Shown here: one piece after another, positions 1 to 7,286 of the stretch
Position numbering within the stretch: position 1 is the first letter of the stretch
Layout: the number at the start of each line of letters is the position of its first letter
Assembly: GCA_020793555.1 (NCBI GenBank)
Contig: DQIO01000290.1
Span: 1-14,769, forward strand
Origin: Methanosarcinaceae archaeon
GTDB taxonomy: Archaea > Halobacteriota > Methanosarcinia > Methanosarcinales > Methanosarcinaceae
DNA length: 14,769 nt
Reading direction: 5' to 3'
Program-made: the position numbers and the translations under genes
The notes under the pieces: model-generated
Databases searched by the model: none
What the model was told of the DNA's origin: nothing
Seen by the model: only the letters and a program-made list of their open reading frames with translations

Positions 1-525
1 TGATGTGATTCCATCATACGAGGTTGAAGTGTCGGTGAAAACAACAGTCAATGGCTCAGGACCTGCCAGAGGTGTGGCAGTAAAGCCTGCAACAGGTTCG
101 ATATCGGAAATGGTTGCTGTTGTAGAATGTGAATCAGTTAAACCATCGTTGTCTGTTACTTTTAAGGTGACTGTGTATGTTCCGTCCTGAACATAGGTGT
201 GATCTGGATTGATTCCGGTTCCACTGTTTCCATCTCCAAAGTCCCAGTCATAGTAATCAATGCTTCCACCAGGGTCAGATGAACCTGAACCGGAACCGTC
301 AAAGGTTACTGATACTCCTTCAGTGTCAGTGTAAGGACCGTTCGGATCTGCAACTGGATCTGCCGCACTCCCCACCCCAACCAGCAACCCAAAAACTAGT
401 GCAACGCACAAAGCATAAACTATAATCTTTACAAGTAAATCATACGATAACTGCGCGGTTCTAGGGATTGTGCCCCCTGTATACATGTGATCAATAATAC
501 TATGCCCCCTGTTAAATCTAAACAT
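1..525 (-). CDS. Secreted PKD-domain surface protein (3' part missing)
   Basis: An open frame runs from an ATG at 525 to the window edge, giving 175 codons without a stop. The N-terminus has a long polar stretch (residues 1 to about 35), then a hydrophobic segment (about 36-55) ending in VGSAA, which looks like a signal peptide or membrane anchor. One complete PKD domain follows (about residues 58-140), with the hallmark motifs YDWDFGDG, HTY and TYTVTLKVTDNDG. A second PKD domain starts at about 143 with PVAGFTATPLAGPEPLTVVF and is cut by the edge. PKD domains are beta-sandwich modules common in methanogen surface proteins; the ligand is unknown. The n-region is long for a signal peptide, so the ATG at 486 (residue 14) is an alternative start. 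There is no clear ribosome binding site before 525, but a TATA box lies about 46 bases upstream. PKD identity is firm; start and full architecture are not. Confidence 0.85.
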   Translation of the reverse strand, partial: MFRFNRGHSIIDHMYTGGTIPRTAQLSYDLLVKIIVYALCVALVFGLLVGVGSAADPVADPNGPYTDTEGVSVTFDGSGSGSSDPGGSIDYYDWDFGDGNSGTGINPDHTYVQDGTYTVTLKVTDNDGLTDSHSTTATISDIEPVAGFTATPLAGPEPLTVVFTDTSTSYDGITS

Positions 526-757
526 TTATAGTTCCAATGAATGTACGGCAAAGGTTTAACGGGGATGTATATAAATGTATTTAGTATATAATATAATAAT
601 ATACATATAATTAATATTCAAATTAATATTATAAATTTAATAAATATACAAACGATTCAGTTTTACCAATTGTAAAATAGACACAAATACATTTTCCAGT
701 TACATTTAGGCACAGGTTCACACTGGTTTTGATGCTCGCTAAATAAATTACTCCCCT
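526..757. other. AT-rich intergenic spacer
   Basis: No gene is seen here. Bases of about 567-650 are almost purely A and T, with repeated AATTAATATT-like words (near 610-632) and many TATA-like motifs, so the tract probably carries the promoter of the PKD gene and little else. The rest of the gene-free stretch up to 1175 holds the CYTH-tail copy (758-954, listed separately) and 955-1175, which has no convincing coding frame and ends in a possible terminator of the nuclease cassette. Confidence 0.5.
566..578 (-). promoter_or_regulatory. TATA box of the PKD gene
   Basis: On the minus strand the sequence reads CATTTATATACAT. Its centre is about 46 bases before the ATG at 525, which would place transcription start near 545 and leave a leader of about 20 bases. 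It sits at the edge of a very AT-rich tract, so other TATA-like sequences are present and the exact element is uncertain. Confidence 0.45.
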
Positions 758-954
758 ATCAACATCTCCAAATACGAAACCCGTATTGAATCCCCCTGTC
801 CAATACCCAGTTTCTCCATAAACGCAAACACGCGCGCCCTGTGAAGTTCCACATCCGATTCCGACTCCACTATAGTCTCAACTTCAATGAACTCTCCAAG
901 CCCATCAACCGAATCAAGACATATTGTAAAGTTTTCGAACTCAAAGACCGCGCG
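758..954 (-). pseudogene. Partial copy of the CYTH gene 3' end
   Basis: These 197 bases match 3215-3411, inside the CYTH gene, in the same orientation with no gaps and 7 mismatches (about 96% identity). Read in the CYTH frame the piece encodes the last third of the protein (RAVFEFENF through SYLEMLI) with no internal stop. It then diverges to GE and a stop instead of the intact gene's DMLKK ending. Upstream of the block the frame is lost: a 2-base gap and weak residual similarity reach to about 970. Five of the seven differences are synonymous and two are not (Met to Ile, Gly to Ala), a pattern made in a functional gene rather than in a decaying fragment. It has no start codon of its own and is unlikely to be translated. 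Together with the intact gene it brackets the ATPase-nuclease cassette. Confidence 0.93.
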
Positions 955-1112
955 TTTTCCTGACCACTCCCTACTATATTTTCTGCAATTAGTAATGGTG
1001 GTGGTCGTTTAAATCGTTGTTTCGCCCATGGTACTATTTGAAAATATATTAATAGAGTATCACTAAATTGAATGGCGGTTGTCAACGATATTAACGACAT
1101 TTCAATATTTAC

Positions 1113-1127
1113 GTCTAAAAAAAGAAT
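1113..1127 (-). terminator. Possible T-rich terminator after the nuclease gene
   Basis: On the minus strand a run of seven T (within ATTCTTTTTTTAG) lies about 50 bases after the stop codon of the nuclease-like gene. Archaeal RNA polymerase often terminates at such oligo-T runs without a strong hairpin. The call rests only on the T-run and its position. Confidence 0.35.
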
Positions 1128-1175
1128 GGTGTCAGATGCTCAATGAGTAATAAATTTGAATCACAATATCAACGT

Positions 1176-1670
1176 TTATACTAAACCACGTATGAAAGTA
1201 TCAAAGCCTTTTTTAGCTATATGGGGTTTTAATCCTTTATCAGAGAGTAGTTTCATCAATGGTTTTACATTTTTTACAACAGAACTTCTTTTGTGAGTCA
1301 TAATAAAGGCTCCCCACTTAGCATCCTGAAATAGTCCATTCTTTTTCAAATTTTTATTGAATATTTCATAAGTATTCAATAATTGTTGAACAGCATGATG
1401 AGAGTCTTTCCCCTTTAATTCAACTAAACAAATTGCCTTTTTCGGTTCATTTGACGCATGGTTCAAGTGATAAATTAACAAATCACAAATTGTTTCTCCT
1501 GTATCAGAAATCCCCATATATTTATTGAATTGTTGCTTATTTTTATCGGAATCAGTGTTGAAAAAAAGAAATGTTTCATCACTGTTTGGTTTTATTGATA
1601 CGTTCACCCCACTTTCATTATAACTTGTGCCATGATGAAGGCAATTTGCGAGTAAAAGGTTAAATGGCAT
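1176..1670 (-). CDS. Putative PD-(D/E)XK nuclease, partner of the ATPase
   Basis: This 164-residue protein is not one I can name. Its central part has the layout of a restriction-endonuclease fold: D63 in ICDLLIYHL, then about 20 residues later a strand ICLVELKGKD carrying E84 and K86 (the E-x-K motif), then a helix HHAVQQLL with Q95/Q96. That D...ExK...Q order is typical of PD-(D/E)XK nucleases. There is no signal peptide or membrane segment. The start is the ATG at 1670: AGGTGA lies 4 bases before it (TTTG spacer) and overlaps the TAG stop of the ATPase gene, so the two are probably translationally coupled. A TTG directly before the ATG would add one residue and is less likely. Base composition is AT-rich, like the ATPase and unlike the operon to the right. 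The context suggests an effector of an ATPase-nuclease defence system. Nuclease assignment is inference from the motif pattern. Confidence 0.6.
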   Translation of the reverse strand: MPFNLLLANCLHHGTSYNESGVNVSIKPNSDETFLFFNTDSDKNKQQFNKYMGISDTGETICDLLIYHLNHASNEPKKAICLVELKGKDSHHAVQQLLNTYEIFNKNLKKNGLFQDAKWGAFIMTHKRSSVVKNVKPLMKLLSDKGLKPHIAKKGFDTFIRGLV

Positions 1671-1678
1671 CAAATCAC

Positions 1679-3082
1679 CTACAAGTCATAATAGAGATTA
1701 GATACATATTCGGATATATTGCCAAATGTATCCCAGTCAACAAAACCATCTTCATCGAGTATATCTTTCACAGAATTGTTGTCAAAAAGATATGTTGATA
1801 CTTTGTCAGAACCTATGAAACATAAATCATTCTTCAATTTAAACTTCTCTTCTAAATTATTCTTTCCGGCATTTTTGAGTTCACACGCTTTGGTTAAATT
1901 TGAAATGTGGTCTACTAAATAAGGACTGTGTGTGGTTGCAATTACATTCAGACCAGAATTTACCATCATAGCCAAAAGTTCCATAATTTTGATTTGAGCT
2001 TCAGGATGCAAATTCATTTCAGGTTCATCTATCACAACTAAATCTCTTTCCTCTGCCGCATATCTTAGATAAAGCACTAGTGGAATTAAATCTTTTATAC
2101 CTGATGAAACGGGTGAAATGTCAAAAACATTTGTATCATTTTTAAGTTTAAATACAATTTCTACAGATTTATCTGGTTTTTCAACCGTTTCAACTCCACC
2201 AAGAAGAATATCATTCTCTAATATATTAGCTAATTCCATATATCTCTTGATCTTAGAGTTCTTCTTTGCTAATTCTTTACGGTGAATCTGATTTTTAGAA
2301 TCAAAAGCACTCGTGATAGTAGAGATCAAACTACTTACCAACACAGATGCACGATATTTATCATCATTTTCATTTGAAGTTATATCTTTTGACATTACAT
2401 TCTCTTCTTTAGTAATTTGAAATGCAGAGAAAAATTGCACAATACCTGTTCTTTCAGCGGGGAAAAAATAAGTGTCATCGTAATACATCCGATTAATAAT
2501 CATGAAAATAAAAGAAGAGATATTATGACTAATGAGGTTTCGGGGCATGTCCTGTATTTCTTTACTTGATCTGGTAAACACATATACATAAGGATCATTC
2601 TTTTGGGCATACACTTTTAAAAGTGCTTCCCCATCTTCATTTTCGCCTATTGTCCTATCAGCAGAGAATTTATTAATATATGATAAATGATTTTCGCGTT
2701 TAAACTCAACATTTATATTTAAATCGTCGAATGAAATCAACTGACTGCCTAAAAATTCCGGCATGTATTTTGGCATAAGACGAGCAATATTCGAGAAATA
2801 TTCATTGGCATATTTTTCAATGAAACTGTTCATGTCAATTTTTGCATTTCCATTAACTAATACACTTTGGATAGCATCTTCGATAAGATCATAACGTTCA
2901 GTTAGTTCACCTTCTGAATATGCACGCGAATAATGATTCCACATATTTGGATGAAACAGACATGCTATCAACGTAGCAGTCCAAGTTTTACCAGTACCAT
3001 TCGGACCTACAAATATTGTAAGAGGTTTTGTTTCAATTTCACATTCGTCAATAGGTCCAAAATTTTCAATTTTAATTTTCAT
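1679..3082 (-). CDS. ABC/OLD-like AAA ATPase of a two-gene accessory cassette
   Basis: A 467-residue ATPase of the RecF/SMC-like ABC type (AAA_15/AAA_21 group). Visible motifs: Walker A GPNGTGKT at 26-33, an FPAERTGI motif at 207-214, the signature-like SSGIKDLIPL at about 326-335, Walker B DLVVIDEPEMNLHP at 347-360, and the switch histidine in TTHSPYL at 383-389. The N-terminal IKIENFGPI opening is typical of this group. The region between Walker A and the signature is the expected place for a helical insertion. No TOPRIM nuclease domain is evident at the C-terminus, unlike full OLD nucleases. A catalytic partner follows 8 bases downstream. Related ATPases drive phage-defence systems such as OLD, Septu, PARIS and Gabija, but the pair here does not match any of them that I recognise. 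The cassette lies between two copies of the CYTH tail, is AT-rich and is probably horizontally acquired. Confidence 0.85.
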   Translation of the reverse strand: MKIKIENFGPIDECEIETKPLTIFVGPNGTGKTWTATLIACLFHPNMWNHYSRAYSEGELTERYDLIEDAIQSVLVNGNAKIDMNSFIEKYANEYFSNIARLMPKYMPEFLGSQLISFDDLNINVEFKRENHLSYINKFSADRTIGENEDGEALLKVYAQKNDPYVYVFTRSSKEIQDMPRNLISHNISSFIFMIINRMYYDDTYFFPAERTGIVQFFSAFQITKEENVMSKDITSNENDDKYRASVLVSSLISTITSAFDSKNQIHRKELAKKNSKIKRYMELANILENDILLGGVETVEKPDKSVEIVFKLKNDTNVFDISPVSSGIKDLIPLVLYLRYAAEERDLVVIDEPEMNLHPEAQIKIMELLAMMVNSGLNVIATTHSPYLVDHISNLTKACELKNAGKNNLEEKFKLKNDLCFIGSDKVSTYLFDNNSVKDILDEDGFVDWDTFGNISEYVSNLYYDL

Positions 3083-3128
3083 TTACAAATCCCATTTCCT
3101 TATAGAATTTATCAATCACAAGTGATTA

Positions 3129-3141
3129 CATATAATATATT
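3129..3141 (-). promoter_or_regulatory. TATA box of the ATPase-nuclease cassette
   Basis: The minus strand reads AATATATTATATG, preceded by a purine-rich AAAAAG that could serve as a BRE. The centre is about 53 bases before the ATPase ATG at 3082, predicting a start near 3109 and a short leader containing AGGAAA. The cassette therefore appears to have its own promoter rather than relying on the mevalonate operon upstream. Confidence 0.5.
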
Positions 3142-3195
3142 CTTTTTGTTGACGGTAAAAGGCTTTGTGACAATAACATTCACAATAATAATTAT

Positions 3196-3729
3196 TTACT
3201 TTTTAAGCATATCAATCAACATCTCCAAATACGAAACCCGTATTGAATCCCCCTGTCCAATCCCCAGTTTCTCCATAAACCCGAACACGCGCGCCCTGTG
3301 AAGTTCCACGTCCGATTCCGACTCCACCATAGTCTCAACTTCAATGAACTCTCCAAGCCCATCAACCGAGTCAAGACATATTGTAAAATTTTCGAACTCA
3401 AAGACCGCGCGTGTTTTTTTGACAACACCAGATTCTACAAAACCAAGTGAAAGCAGGATATTGCGCATGATCGTAGCATCAACATCTGTTTCGAACTCCT
3501 CGCGTGTTTTGGAAACGGCATCAAGTTTCTTGCCTTTGTAGGTAAGAACCGCGCGACCGTTGACTATGCGTATCCGTAGCGCCTCGTCAGTAATTGAAAA
3601 ATCACGGTGCGGGGCATTATAATAAGTATCACAATGGTGCTCCACACCAATTGCACGCGCGCCCAACCCCGTGATCAGTTCACCTATCCGCTCATGGTCG
3701 GCGCGCGCTTTAACTTCTATTTCTATCAT
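3196..3729 (-). CDS. CYTH-domain protein (class IV adenylate cyclase/CyaB-like)
   Basis: A 177-residue protein with the CYTH fold signature: ExExK at residues 3-7 (EIEVK), a basic strand LRIRI, LTYKGK, a REEFET strand, FEFENF and FIEVE. The alternating charged residues line the tunnel that binds triphosphates and metal in this superfamily. Archaeal members are annotated as CyaB-type class IV adenylate cyclases, but CYTH proteins also act on inorganic triphosphate or other phosphorylated substrates, so the reaction is not settled. The ATG at 3729 directly follows the DUF35 stop codon (TAGATG) with no clear ribosome binding site, implying coupled translation as the last gene of the operon. Bases 3215-3411 are duplicated at 758-954. 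The final six codons lie outside the repeat and differ from those after the copy, so the present C-terminus may have come in with the inserted cassette. Confidence 0.85.
   Translation of the reverse strand: MIEIEVKARADHERIGELITGLGARAIGVEHHCDTYYNAPHRDFSITDEALRIRIVNGRAVLTYKGKKLDAVSKTREEFETDVDATIMRNILLSLGFVESGVVKKTRAVFEFENFTICLDSVDGLGEFIEVETMVESESDVELHRARVFGFMEKLGIGQGDSIRVSYLEMLIDMLKK
3215..3411 (-). repeat. Direct repeat, copy inside the intact CYTH gene
   Basis: This is the partner of 758-954, same orientation, 190 of 197 bases identical, no gaps, constant offset of 2457 bases. The interval between the copies holds only the ATPase-nuclease cassette and its flanks. The repeat is long enough for homologous recombination, which would excise the cassette as a circle and leave one CYTH gene ending in GE-stop. 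Confidence 0.93.
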
Positions 3730-4119
3730 CTATGCAGGGATGAACTTGGTACCATAATATATCATACCCCTATCGCTATCCTGTCCGAGTTTTCTGAAAA
3801 CAGATTTAACTCTCATTCCAATCTTCATTTCTTCGGGTTTGCCTATAATCTGGCTTGTAAGACGTGGCCCCTCATCCAATTTTATAATTGCAAGCGCATA
3901 AGGTGTCTGGTGTTCAAACCCTTCGGCTGCCGTATGAATAATGGTATAGGTAACGATTTCCCCCTCACCATTGAACTTGTATGATTCAAGTTCACCATCA
4001 CGCCTGCATGTAGGGCACAGATTTCGTGGTGGATAGTAATACTCGTCACATTCCTTACAATGTGTCCCGATCAGATTGTACCTGTTAACCTGTTTTCTCC
4101 AGAATCTTGGAACTGACAT
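3730..4119 (-). CDS. DUF35 Zn-ribbon/OB-fold protein of the thiolase-HMG-CoA synthase complex
   Basis: A 129-residue protein with an N-terminal rubredoxin-like zinc ribbon (C21-x2-C24 and C35-x2-C38) and a C-terminal OB-fold (about 45-129). This is the DUF35 family. In the methanogen complex described from Methanothermococcus thermolithotrophicus, the DUF35 protein joins acetoacetyl-CoA thiolase to HMG-CoA synthase and provides a shared CoA-binding site that passes the intermediate on. Gene order here supports that role. The start is the ATG at 4119, because AGGTGA sits 5 bases before it. The GTG at 4128, which would add three residues, lies inside that ribosome binding site. The AGGTGA also contains the TGA stop of the thiolase gene. 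Confidence 0.9.
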   Translation of the reverse strand: MSVPRFWRKQVNRYNLIGTHCKECDEYYYPPRNLCPTCRRDGELESYKFNGEGEIVTYTIIHTAAEGFEHQTPYALAIIKLDEGPRLTSQIIGKPEEMKIGMRVKSVFRKLGQDSDRGMIYYGTKFIPA

Positions 4120-4124
4120 TTGTA

Positions 4125-5297
4125 TCACCTGTTCCTCGAAAGAATGTGTATAACAGCCGTTGCACCGGATCCGCCCACATTATGGGTCATCCCGATCTCT
4201 GCACCGTCAACCTGCCGTTTACCTGCCTCGCCGCGCAATTGCTGTGTGATCTCCACAGCCTGCTTGATACCTGTCGCACCTACCGGATGTCCGCATGCTT
4301 TCAGCCCACCTGAAGTATTAACAGGAATCCGTCCGCCAATCGCAGTCTCTCCTTCCGCTGTCACCTTGCCGCCTTCACCTTTCTTTGCAAATCCAAGGTC
4401 TTCGATAGCACATATCTCAGCAATTGTAAAGCAATCATGTACCTCAACAAGATCAATATCTGAGGGTGTAAGTTTTGCCATCTCATATGCTTTTTTCGCT
4501 GCACTAACAGTGGCATCAAGTGTAGTGATGTCACGACGGTCATGCAATGCTATTGTATCGCTTGCCTGTGCACTCGCTTTTATATAAATCGGAGTATCCG
4601 TATATTCATGTGCGATCTCCGCAGGTGCCAGAACAAGTGCTGAAGCACCGTCACTTATCGGAGAACAATCAAAAATGTGTAATGGGTCAGCCACCATAAC
4701 AGATCTCAATACCGCTTCCACACTAATTTTGTTCTTGTACTGGGCAATAGGGTTCATTGAACCGTTAAAGTGATTCTTGACAGCGACCTCTGCGAGTTGC
4801 TCGCTTGTGGTCCCGTACTTATGCATATGCAACTGCGCGATCATTGCATACAAGCCTGGGAACGTCGCACCCATGATGCCTTCCCATTCACGATCAGCCG
4901 CTGCAGCCAGGGCAGTTGATGCGCTTGATGAAGATATATCTGTCATCTTCTCAACACCTGCCGCGACAACGATATCCTCATGTCCTGATGCAACCGCCAG
5001 CATGCCCTGACGAAGTGCCAATCCACCGGAAGCACATGCCGCCTCGACACGTGTTGCCGGTACATGAAGGTTTCTTGCAAGTCCTGAATAATCAGCGATC
5101 AATGCACCCACATGTTCCTGGTCAACGAATTGACCACTGCTCATGTTCCCGACATACATATTGCTGATCTCCTCTCCTGCAACACCTGCGTCTTTGAGTG
5201 CTCCGACACCTGCTTCCACAAAAATGTTCCTAAATGAGCGATCCCACATCTCACCAAAATTTGTGTTCTTTACTCCAATAATTGCTACGTCTCTCAT
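4125..5297 (-). CDS. Acetoacetyl-CoA thiolase (archaeal type)
   Basis: A 390-residue thiolase-fold enzyme that condenses two acetyl-CoA to acetoacetyl-CoA, the first mevalonate-pathway step. Catalytic features are visible: nucleophile C88 in EAACASGG, H287 in VHDCF, and the CGHPVGATG motif (C335, H337) near the C-terminus, followed by the glycine-rich HNVGGSGA. Length and HDCF motif match the archaeal SCP2-like thiolase group that works with DUF35 and HMG-CoA synthase. The condensation is unfavourable on its own, which explains coupling to the synthase. The start is the ATG at 5297 with AGGTG six bases before it; an in-frame GTG at 5306 overlaps that site and is rejected. The gene begins 10 bases after the HMG-CoA synthase stop. 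Confidence 0.93.
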   Translation of the reverse strand: MRDVAIIGVKNTNFGEMWDRSFRNIFVEAGVGALKDAGVAGEEISNMYVGNMSSGQFVDQEHVGALIADYSGLARNLHVPATRVEAACASGGLALRQGMLAVASGHEDIVVAAGVEKMTDISSSSASTALAAAADREWEGIMGATFPGLYAMIAQLHMHKYGTTSEQLAEVAVKNHFNGSMNPIAQYKNKISVEAVLRSVMVADPLHIFDCSPISDGASALVLAPAEIAHEYTDTPIYIKASAQASDTIALHDRRDITTLDATVSAAKKAYEMAKLTPSDIDLVEVHDCFTIAEICAIEDLGFAKKGEGGKVTAEGETAIGGRIPVNTSGGLKACGHPVGATGIKQAVEITQQLRGEAGKRQVDGAEIGMTHNVGGSGATAVIHILSRNR

Positions 5298-5307
5298 GAT
5301 TAACACC

Positions 5308-6357
5308 TTATGCGAGCCTTATTTTTCCTTTATGCTTAGCGTACATTGCATAGTCCATGTATATCGGATCTTTCAACAGGTCTTCCACACTTGGAGCACC
5401 ATTTCTGATCTCCTCAATCCTGTCCGTTACCGTGATGCTGAAAGCATCACCACCCGCACCTGATCCAAAGGCAGTGGCAAATATCCTGTCACCGGGCTGT
5501 GCCATATCGAGTGTTGCTGCAATTCCCATCATGCATGAACCGGAATATGTGTTTCCAAGTCTTGGCACTACCAATCCGGGTGTAATCTGTTCTTTGCTGA
5601 ATCCCAGCATCTTTGCAACACGCGTTGGGAATTTTCCGTTTGGCTGGTGGAAAACCGCGTAATCGTAATCAGCAGGTTTTGTATCGATCTTTTCCATAAG
5701 CCCGTTCGCAGCACTTGTCACATGTTTGAAATAACCGGGTTCACCTGTGAACCGACCACCGTGTTCGGGATACGGCATGCCTTCACGTCTCCAAAAATCA
5801 GGAATATCTGTTGTAAATGAATATGTATCCTCAATGATCGCTGCAAGTTCGGATTTTTTGTTACCTATAAGATATGCAACCCCGCCGGCTGCCGCAGTAT
5901 ATTCAAGTGCATCCCCGGGTGCCCCCTGTGAAACATCTGCGCCTATTGCAAGACCGAGATCGATCATGCCTGAGCCCACAAGACCCATGCATGCCTGAAT
6001 TGCTGCAGTACCTGCCTTACATGCGAATTCAAAATCCGCAGCAGTCATTACAGGAGTGGCACCAACAGCCTCGGCAACGATCGTACTTGTGGGTTTTACA
6101 GCATAAGGATGACTCTCTGATCCCGTGTACACTGCACCGATACGCTGCGCATCAGTGTCACTTCGAATAATCGCAGACCTTGCGGCTTCCACTGCTATGG
6201 TTGCTGTATCCTCATCAAGGTCAGGTACTGATTTTTCGTTAACCATCAGACCTGCTATGAGAATGTCTGCATCATCGCCCCAAACACGGGCGATGTCTTC
6301 TACCTTTATTCTGTATCTTGGAATATAGGCGCCGTATGATACAATACCAACATTCAT
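5308..6357 (-). CDS. Hydroxymethylglutaryl-CoA synthase (archaeal)
   Basis: A 349-residue enzyme that makes HMG-CoA from acetoacetyl-CoA and acetyl-CoA for archaeal lipid synthesis. Catalytic residues can be placed by motif: E81 in TGSESHPYA, nucleophile C113 in FEFACKAGT, and H237 in FHQPNGKFP. The GSCMMGIAA and [11 protein letters not shown] motifs near the C-terminus are typical of the family, and the length fits the archaeal form, which is shorter than the eukaryotic one. The start is the ATG at 6357, five bases after AGGTGA; the GTG at 6366 that would add MKK falls within that ribosome binding site. It follows the HTH regulator by 33 bases and precedes the thiolase by 10, so it is the first enzyme gene of the operon. 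Confidence 0.95.
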   Translation of the reverse strand: MNVGIVSYGAYIPRYRIKVEDIARVWGDDADILIAGLMVNEKSVPDLDEDTATIAVEAARSAIIRSDTDAQRIGAVYTGSESHPYAVKPTSTIVAEAVGATPVMTAADFEFACKAGTAAIQACMGLVGSGMIDLGLAIGADVSQGAPGDALEYTAAAGGVAYLIGNKKSELAAIIEDTYSFTTDIPDFWRREGMPYPEHGGRFTGEPGYFKHVTSAANGLMEKIDTKPADYDYAVFHQPNGKFPTRVAKMLGFSKEQITPGLVVPRLGNTYSGSCMMGIAATLDMAQPGDRIFATAFGSGAGGDAFSITVTDRIEEIRNGAPSVEDLLKDPIYMDYAMYAKHKGKIRLA

Positions 6358-6390
6358 TTTCTTCACCTATTAATTTATTACTTTCACGGA

Positions 6391-7131
6391 TTATTCAATT
6401 GAATTGTATTTACTGTATTTTTTCAGATTATCTATCAATGTATCAAGGTTCATCGTAGTCGCAAGAAGCGGGATCCGATCGATCTCTGCCAACTTTTTGG
6501 CCATAGGGTCAACTTCCCCGCCGTGCAGTCCGTGAATTATAACAGCACCAGGTTTTAGGTTTGTTACACGGATTGCCACCATCGGGGATTTTCCTGAGGA
6601 CACTCTTGTAAAGATCATTGCACGTTCTGTGCTCCAGCCGTAGAGGTTCTGGAACTCGTGCGATGAGAGTTCAGTGATTGCTTTTTTACTATCGATTACC
6701 GTAAAACCGTACAATGGTTTCTCAATTCCCTTATATACGGTATCAGCCTTGATCAAAGTTGACAATTTTGCGATCTGTATCGGATATGTGTATTCGTATG
6801 TGGTGTATATGGCTTTTGATGTGGTTTCAGTATAAATCATACCTTCGTATGCATGTATCTTTTGACCGCCACGCTCGGAATCGATATCCAATAAGGCTTT
6901 AACGATCTTGCTTACAATCATTGTGCCAGGTGATTTTCGTCTACCGCTTTCGTAATCACTTATAACAGATGGTGATACGGCCAGATAACTGGAGAGGTCG
7001 CTTTGCGCAATCTCAAAGTTCAACCTCCATTTTTTCAGTGCTTCGCCTGGTTTTTCAGACAGCGTTATCTCGCCTGCCATTTTTTCAGACAATCGCTGGC
7101 GAGTACTGTCATGCGACTCGTTACCTGTCAT
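6391..7131 (-). CDS. XRE-type HTH regulator at the head of the mevalonate operon
   Basis: A 246-residue protein with an XRE/HTH_3 DNA-binding domain at about 30-85 (LKKWRLNFEIAQSDLSSYL, then VSPSVISDYESGRRKSPG as recognition helix and wing). A C-terminal domain of about 130 residues contains the stretch PGAVIIHGLHGGEVDPMAKK. I recognise this as an archaeal regulator type often found beside HMG-CoA synthase genes but know no ligand or name for it. As first gene of the operon it may autoregulate it. The start is ambiguous: a 19-base tandem repeat at 7106-7143 places ATGs in three frames, and the one at 7131 is in frame, preceded by AGGTAA. An internal ATG at residue 18 (MAGEITLS) is the main alternative. 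The first ATG, at 7150, would give only MTGNESHDR before a stop. Confidence 0.85.
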   Translation of the reverse strand: MTGNESHDSTRQRLSEKMAGEITLSEKPGEALKKWRLNFEIAQSDLSSYLAVSPSVISDYESGRRKSPGTMIVSKIVKALLDIDSERGGQKIHAYEGMIYTETTSKAIYTTYEYTYPIQIAKLSTLIKADTVYKGIEKPLYGFTVIDSKKAITELSSHEFQNLYGWSTERAMIFTRVSSGKSPMVAIRVTNLKPGAVIIHGLHGGEVDPMAKKLAEIDRIPLLATTMNLDTLIDNLKKYSKYNSIE

Positions 7132-7155
7132 GCGACTCGTTACCTGTCATGTTAC
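7106..7155. repeat. 19-base tandem repeat over the regulator start
   Basis: The unit CTGTCATGCGACTCGTTAC occurs at 7106-7124 and again, identically, at 7125-7143. A third, shortened copy (CTGTCATG then TTAC) spans 7144-7155. On the minus strand each full unit carries AGGTAA nine bases before the next ATG. Because 19 is not a multiple of 3, each copy puts its ATG in a different frame, and only the middle one (7131) opens the regulator. Confidence 0.95.
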
Positions 7156-7178
7156 ATTTAACATATACGTGAGATTTG

Positions 7179-7190
7179 CATATATATTTA
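7179..7190 (-). promoter_or_regulatory. TATA box of the regulator/mevalonate operon
   Basis: The minus strand reads TAAATATATATG. Transcription would start near 7159, about 9 bases before the first ATG (7150) and about 28 before the in-frame ATG (7131). The site lies in the divergent spacer shared with the Cas4-like gene, whose own TATA box is at 7254-7266. Confidence 0.55.
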
Positions 7191-7253
7191 ACGAATTCGA
7201 GTTCGTTCATTGCCGAAATACATTTCTGTTTTAATTTTTGTAGAATATTCAAT

Positions 7254-7266
7254 CTTTTATAATATG
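7254..7266 (+). promoter_or_regulatory. TATA box of the Cas4-like gene
   Basis: CTTTTATAATATG is centred about 27 bases before the ATG at 7287, so the transcript would start at or next to that codon and be leaderless. This supports 7287 as the start even though no ribosome binding site is seen. Confidence 0.55.
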
Positions 7267-7286
7267 TCTGCTATTAACAGTAAAAT

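Noticed and set aside
580-650. AT-rich tract considered as a replication origin
   Set aside because: No ORB-like repeats, no orc1/cdc6 gene nearby, and the A/T words are simple low-complexity sequence next to a promoter.
870-1100. Open frame of 76 codons on the minus strand over the CYTH-tail copy
   Set aside because: Its C-terminal half is the CYTH tail in a shifted frame, and the same shifted frame is also open over the intact gene (3216-3428). It is a frame shadow, not a gene.
1679-3082. ATPase considered as an OLD-family nuclease or AriA of PARIS
   Set aside because: No TOPRIM domain is evident in the C-terminal part, and the partner shows a different (E-x-K) motif pattern from the PARIS effector.
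3607-3984. 125-codon plus-strand frame opposite the DUF35/CYTH junction
   Set aside because: It lies antisense to two well-supported genes and shows no recognisable motif.
7106-7155. Tandem repeat considered as a short CRISPR array
   Set aside because: The units are directly adjacent with no spacers and too few.
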